Shown here in pieces: positions 60,400 through 64,000 of a DNA stretch of 64,000 nt. A program made the translations under genes and the position numbers. Every line of letters starts with the position of its first letter. The stretch's first letter is position 1. Under the pieces are notes generated by a model. It saw only the letters and a program-made list of their open reading frames with translations. It was not told the origin of the DNA and ran no database searches. The stretch is taken from assembly GCA_003254905.1 (NCBI GenBank), contig QANU01111780.1, positions 834,505 through 898,504 of the forward strand, in the 5' to 3' direction. Source of the stretch: Nissolia schottii (taxonomy: Eukaryota; Streptophyta; Magnoliopsida; Fabales; Fabaceae).

Positions 60400-62515
60400 C
60401 GACCTCCTAGGACATGATATTTTCCTCCTGTGTGGCATGTCGGCGTGTGCTTTGGACAACTCAAGCGGCGTGGATGTTGCTGCTAAGCTCCCCCCTAAGC
60501 CTCGTCTTTACCGTGTGATCCTAGTAAAGACGTTGGAAGAGATGTTGCTTGCTTCAAGGCACCGAGAAGCTCCCGTTCCATGGCAGTCCTGTCAAGGGGG
60601 GAGTTAGGCCCAACACTAGCACCTGATTAGGGGATGTCAGCAAGAATTGTCGAATTTGTTCCACATCCTTGTCGATCTCCAATAACCTGTCCTCCTATTG
60701 TGGTGTAGCCAGCATGTGTGACTGAGGTCGATAGACATCGCCATCGCCCACTAGAGTCTACGGCTCCAATGAGAAACCCCCGCCTAAAGATAGCTCAGTG
60801 TCAACCTGACCGGAAGCATAAAGAGTCAACACAGAGACAAATTCGGGACATGACTTGTCGTGCTGCCGAAACCCCATTGACGACTCCTCTCCTAGGTTGT
60901 AACTACTAGAAGCATATGGTTGCTACTGCTGGGGGGCTCGAGCTCGGTCGACTCGTCATCCACACTGCCATCCATATATGGCTGCTGCTGCTGCTAGGGG
61001 CTCGGGCTCGGGCTCGTCATCCATCAGAATATCAAAGTCCTCGATATCAAAGTCAAAATCATTAGATTTTCGTAGTGCTGCTGGGATGCACGTGCCCCCC
61101 TCTTTCTAACTGGTAGTGAACGCCAGTCAGGAGTGGGAGTAGGGATTGCGACTAGAGGTGGCGTTGGGGGAGCCTCGCTAAGAATATTTACTGGCTACTC
61201 CCTTAGTGATAGCTCAATATCCTCCAGGGAAAACTTTAGAAATCTTTGTGACAAGGCCTCGTACCACTAAAAGTACTAGAGGGATGAACTGAAGTTTGCA
61301 CCAAGGGAGAAGGACACTAACTTATCTGCGTGCGTATCCCATGGCCCAAGCTATCTGGCATGAAATACACACCATTTGATCCCCTCGACCCCTTTCGCAT
61401 CCTTCTAGTGCTGGTGGTCGATGACAATTAGCATTGGGGTTATCCGCTGGGCACCACCGAACTGCCGGACCACACGGTCCATGTGGTGCCACTGAACGAT
61501 AGCAAAGCAGATAAGGGAGGTATTTGATGCCCATGTCGCATGCTCGTCGTACACCCACCCAAGTATTGTCGCATTCACATTTGCGTTGTTATACGACGTC
61601 CAAATAAACTACAAAATTAAAATAAAACATATTTTAGTCTCAACCATAGAACCAACGTATCATAAATGAATTGATAAATGGAAACATAGAAAGGTAATTT
61701 GTTTGGCATACCTTGTATATGCCAAGCTGGTCAAGTTGGCTTAGTGTTCATCATACTATAACACCATCTACACAACAAAGATACAATTTCGTGTTAGAAA
61801 TTAATGGTTCAAATACATTAATATTCATCAGCCAAAAAAAATAAACTATAAAGTTTATCGTGCGTAGCCTGCAACCAACGGGAACGTAGTATGTCAACGG
61901 GGATGGGCTAGTTGGTGCATTCTAGCAAATGTGTAACAACGCACCACAGCCTCCAAACATAGTCACAGTGAATTTGGTAGTGCGGCACAACTCCTGATAC
62001 AGAGTTGCCAAGACTGCTGACCCCCATCTATTTGTCCTTGCCTCTGTTAAGTTCTCAAGCAGCGGGAGAAACTTCAGGTGCATGCGGTTCCCCGATGTCA
62101 CACAAGAAGAACGATCATGAACACAATGTATGCCTAGGTGCACTGCAGAATCGTCAGCTAGTCTGCTTGCCCCTTTTGGTACAATCAAAGGTCCATGGTC
62201 TAAACCACTTAAGGTAGACACTGGCCCCCTCCTATACTGTTGTGGGGGACTTTCTCTAAGAAGCTCCTAACACAATGTCCACTGACTCTTTCCCTCAAAG
62301 TGAGTGGCCCAATCTCTAGTCCATCCGGTAACAGCCCGACCTTCAACGAGAAGGTCGGGTAATTGCAACGTCTTGTAGTGTGACCATGCACTCTCCATAT
62401 GGTAGATAGAAAGTGTGGGTCTTAGGACGCCACCTCTCTACTAGGGCACTGACCATTGCCCTGTCATACTGGAATGCTGGCATGATGCACGCAACATCAG
62501 AAAATCTGGCGACCA
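60400..62515 (-). pseudogene. Plant mobile domain (PMD/MAIN-like) gene relic
   Basis: Minus strand, N- to C-terminal: ARFSDVACIMPAFQYDRAMV then SALVERWRPKTHTFYLPYGE and CMVTLQDVA (62512-62370), a stop, then 'GPLTLRERVSGHCVRSFLEK' (62310-62230), MHLKFLPLLENLTE and WGSAVLATLYQELCRTT (62075-61975), then FGGCGALLHI. After an intron-like gap come CPADNPNANCHRPPALEG and GRGDQM (61450-61370). This is the order of the PMD found in MAIN/MAIL proteins and related transposons. The C-terminal tail to about 60400 is GC-richer than its neighbourhood but not readable in one frame. Several stops and frameshifts make it a relic. The downstream flank resembles that of the 2.6-3.6 kb element. Confidence 0.7.
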
Positions 62516-62730
62516 ACAATCTTTGGCTCTTTGCTCCATCAGCAAATGTAACTCATGAAAACATTCGTATCATCGAGCCTCCAACACATGAGCTTACAAA
62601 ATTACATATAAAATGGTATTCAGACTAATTACGCAAAATTGACTCGAAATAATTCATAAAAAGTGACTTGAAATAAAATTATAAAATAAGACAACACATG
62701 CAGCATTCAGGTTCCCAAAAACTCTATAGA

Positions 62731-63892
62731 TGTAATGTCCTAATAACTTAAATAATTATTTTATATAAACATACACTTCAAGTTCTTCATTTTAATTATC
62801 TATTTATCTATCTAGTTGCGTAGTTATTCAAAACATTGGTTTTTGTTGAGTTTGGGACATTTTTCAGGTGATACTTTAGTTTTAGGGCTCATTCATTCGG
62901 ATGACAACAAGTGTCATTTGAATGAATACTGAAAAATTCATACCCGAAGCCAATTAAGTTGAATCATTCGAATGACTCCATAAGTCATTCAAATGGCTTG
63001 ACAAAATTAGTGATTTTTGGTTTCCTAGGTCTATAGCCAACGACAATAGGCGTTGGGCTTGGTGCACCATGACTTATGCCTTCGCTAGTAAGGGACAGAT
63101 CATACTAGCCTAGTACATAGGCCACGTTTCGGTTATAGGCCCTCGCTAGTAAGAGACAAATCATACTAGCCCGAAACATTGAAATCAATATCTTTGATTT
63201 GTTAAGTGTATGTTAGAGTAATGGCTCTAACACGTTGTTGATATTGTATTATATCATGGCATGATGAAATTCCTTGAATATATGGTTTATGGAAAGTTTA
63301 TGTTAAAATGAAAAAGAATACTTTCTATTTGACACATACATTGTAATTATCATAACCCTTTCGTCCCACTTGTTCGTTATGTGCTATAGTTACATCTAAC
63401 TATCACTAAATTTTCAAACTCACCCTTCGTTATTTCCCCCTTTTCAATACAGGTGCGGGTTCGAGTCTCATTCCTGTTGCCTCTTAAATTGCAAGGGATT
63501 TTTCTTCCTGTGGGGAGCCCAACTTGTCCTGGGCTATACTCATTCTATCCTATTTTATTTTTTGGTCTTAGAACACTCCATTAAATCCACAGGCAAAATC
63601 CAACCGATTCTCATTTCCGTGGTCGTGTAGTATTATGTTGATTTGGATTTAAGTATGTAACTTAAGAATTATTTTAAACTTTCAACTGCCCTGTTTCCTT
63701 TTTTTGAGAAACTCCTGGATTTGTGAATGAATTTTATTGAATTGTGAATTTTTATCAGGTGTTTGTTTCCTTTGTTAGGATAAGCCTATATACAAGGGAA
63801 ATGGTCTGTTTTCTGAAAATTTTAAGGTATTCAAGGCTTGCTAGGGGTCGCGGTCCCCCTATGCATCGGTCATGATTCCGGTTGGGTCATGA
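62731..63892. mobile_element. Probable solo LTR inserted in the PMD element flank
   Basis: The sequence homologous to the first PMD element breaks at 62730 and resumes at 63893. The two sides share the direct repeat CTATAGA (62724-62730 and 63893-63899). The inserted 1162 bp begins TGTAATGTCCTAATAAC, a common LTR start, and ends TGATTCCGGTTGGGTCATGA. It contains a duplicated phrase, CTAGTAAG(G/A)GACA(G/A)ATCATA at 63086 and 63149. No coding sequence or second LTR is visible, hence solo LTR. The end is not a canonical CA, so it is tentative. Confidence 0.5.
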
Positions 63893-64000
63893 CTATAGAT
63901 CTAACATTTAAGCTCAATAAAATACTCTATCTTAGCAATCTACCCAAAAAAATTACATATACCTTATCAATCTACAATAACTATATAGATCTAACTAACA
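63893..64000. repeat. Continuation of PMD-element repeat, as at 3174-3262
   Basis: AACATTTAAGCTCAATAAAA, CTCTATCTTAGCAATCTACC and CTTATCAATCTACAATAACT occur in the same order and orientation as in the 170-bp repeats at 3181-3594. The element therefore continues past the end of the window. Confidence 0.8.

Noticed and set aside
63440..63560. B-box-like GGTGCGGGTTCGAGTCTC suggesting a SINE or tRNA
   Set aside because: No A box or cloverleaf is visible and it lies inside the probable solo LTR.

Overview
The window is AT-rich nuclear DNA from a flowering plant, probably a eudicot and possibly a legume. The evidence is GT-AG introns, a nuclear-type tRNA-Ser, plant-only gene families (RKF3-like receptor kinase, RF298-like RING protein, CW+MBD protein) and many relics of plant transposons. 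The legume placement is inference. Four protein-coding genes and one tRNA gene look intact; most of the remainder is decayed mobile DNA. || Layout: 0-5 kb is transposon-rich. A roughly 3 kb Mutator-like element (MULE) at 1019-4066 holds the N-terminal part of a decayed transposase and an antisense plant mobile domain (PMD/MAIN) fragment. An RKF3-like receptor kinase (6891-8834, +) follows. Next come small repeats, a CACTA-like end and a FAR1-type relic (11.6-12.3 kb). A five-exon endonuclease/exonuclease/phosphatase-fold gene lies at 14523-19421 (-); its second intron contains a near-perfect hairpin MITE. From 19.4 to 33.5 kb I see no intact protein gene, only a LINE relic, a CACTA-like element, copia-type LTR relics and tRNA-Ser(UGA). 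An RF298-type RING E3 ligase lies at 33618-36411 (-) with a 5'UTR intron. || From 37.4 to 57 kb the sequence is again mobile or unassigned: four tandem modules of about 520 bp that resemble promoter-plus-leader units (40.7-42.8 kb), a copia relic, LINE relics split by a GC-rich insertion, two related segments, one of which shows the empty site of a short insertion in the other, and a long TG/GA microsatellite. A CW-zinc-finger/MBD gene (57333-58520, +) follows, with a hAT-like foldback about 100 bp upstream of its start codon. The last 4 kb holds a second PMD relic whose flank is interrupted by a probable solo LTR; the final bases match the flank of the first PMD element. || The four genes do not form a pathway; each appears to be independently transcribed. 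The most interesting structures are the two PMD-bearing elements at opposite ends of the window, the tandem TGGGCC-bearing modules and the intronic hairpin MITE. All family assignments come from reading motifs and translations by eye; no database search was run.
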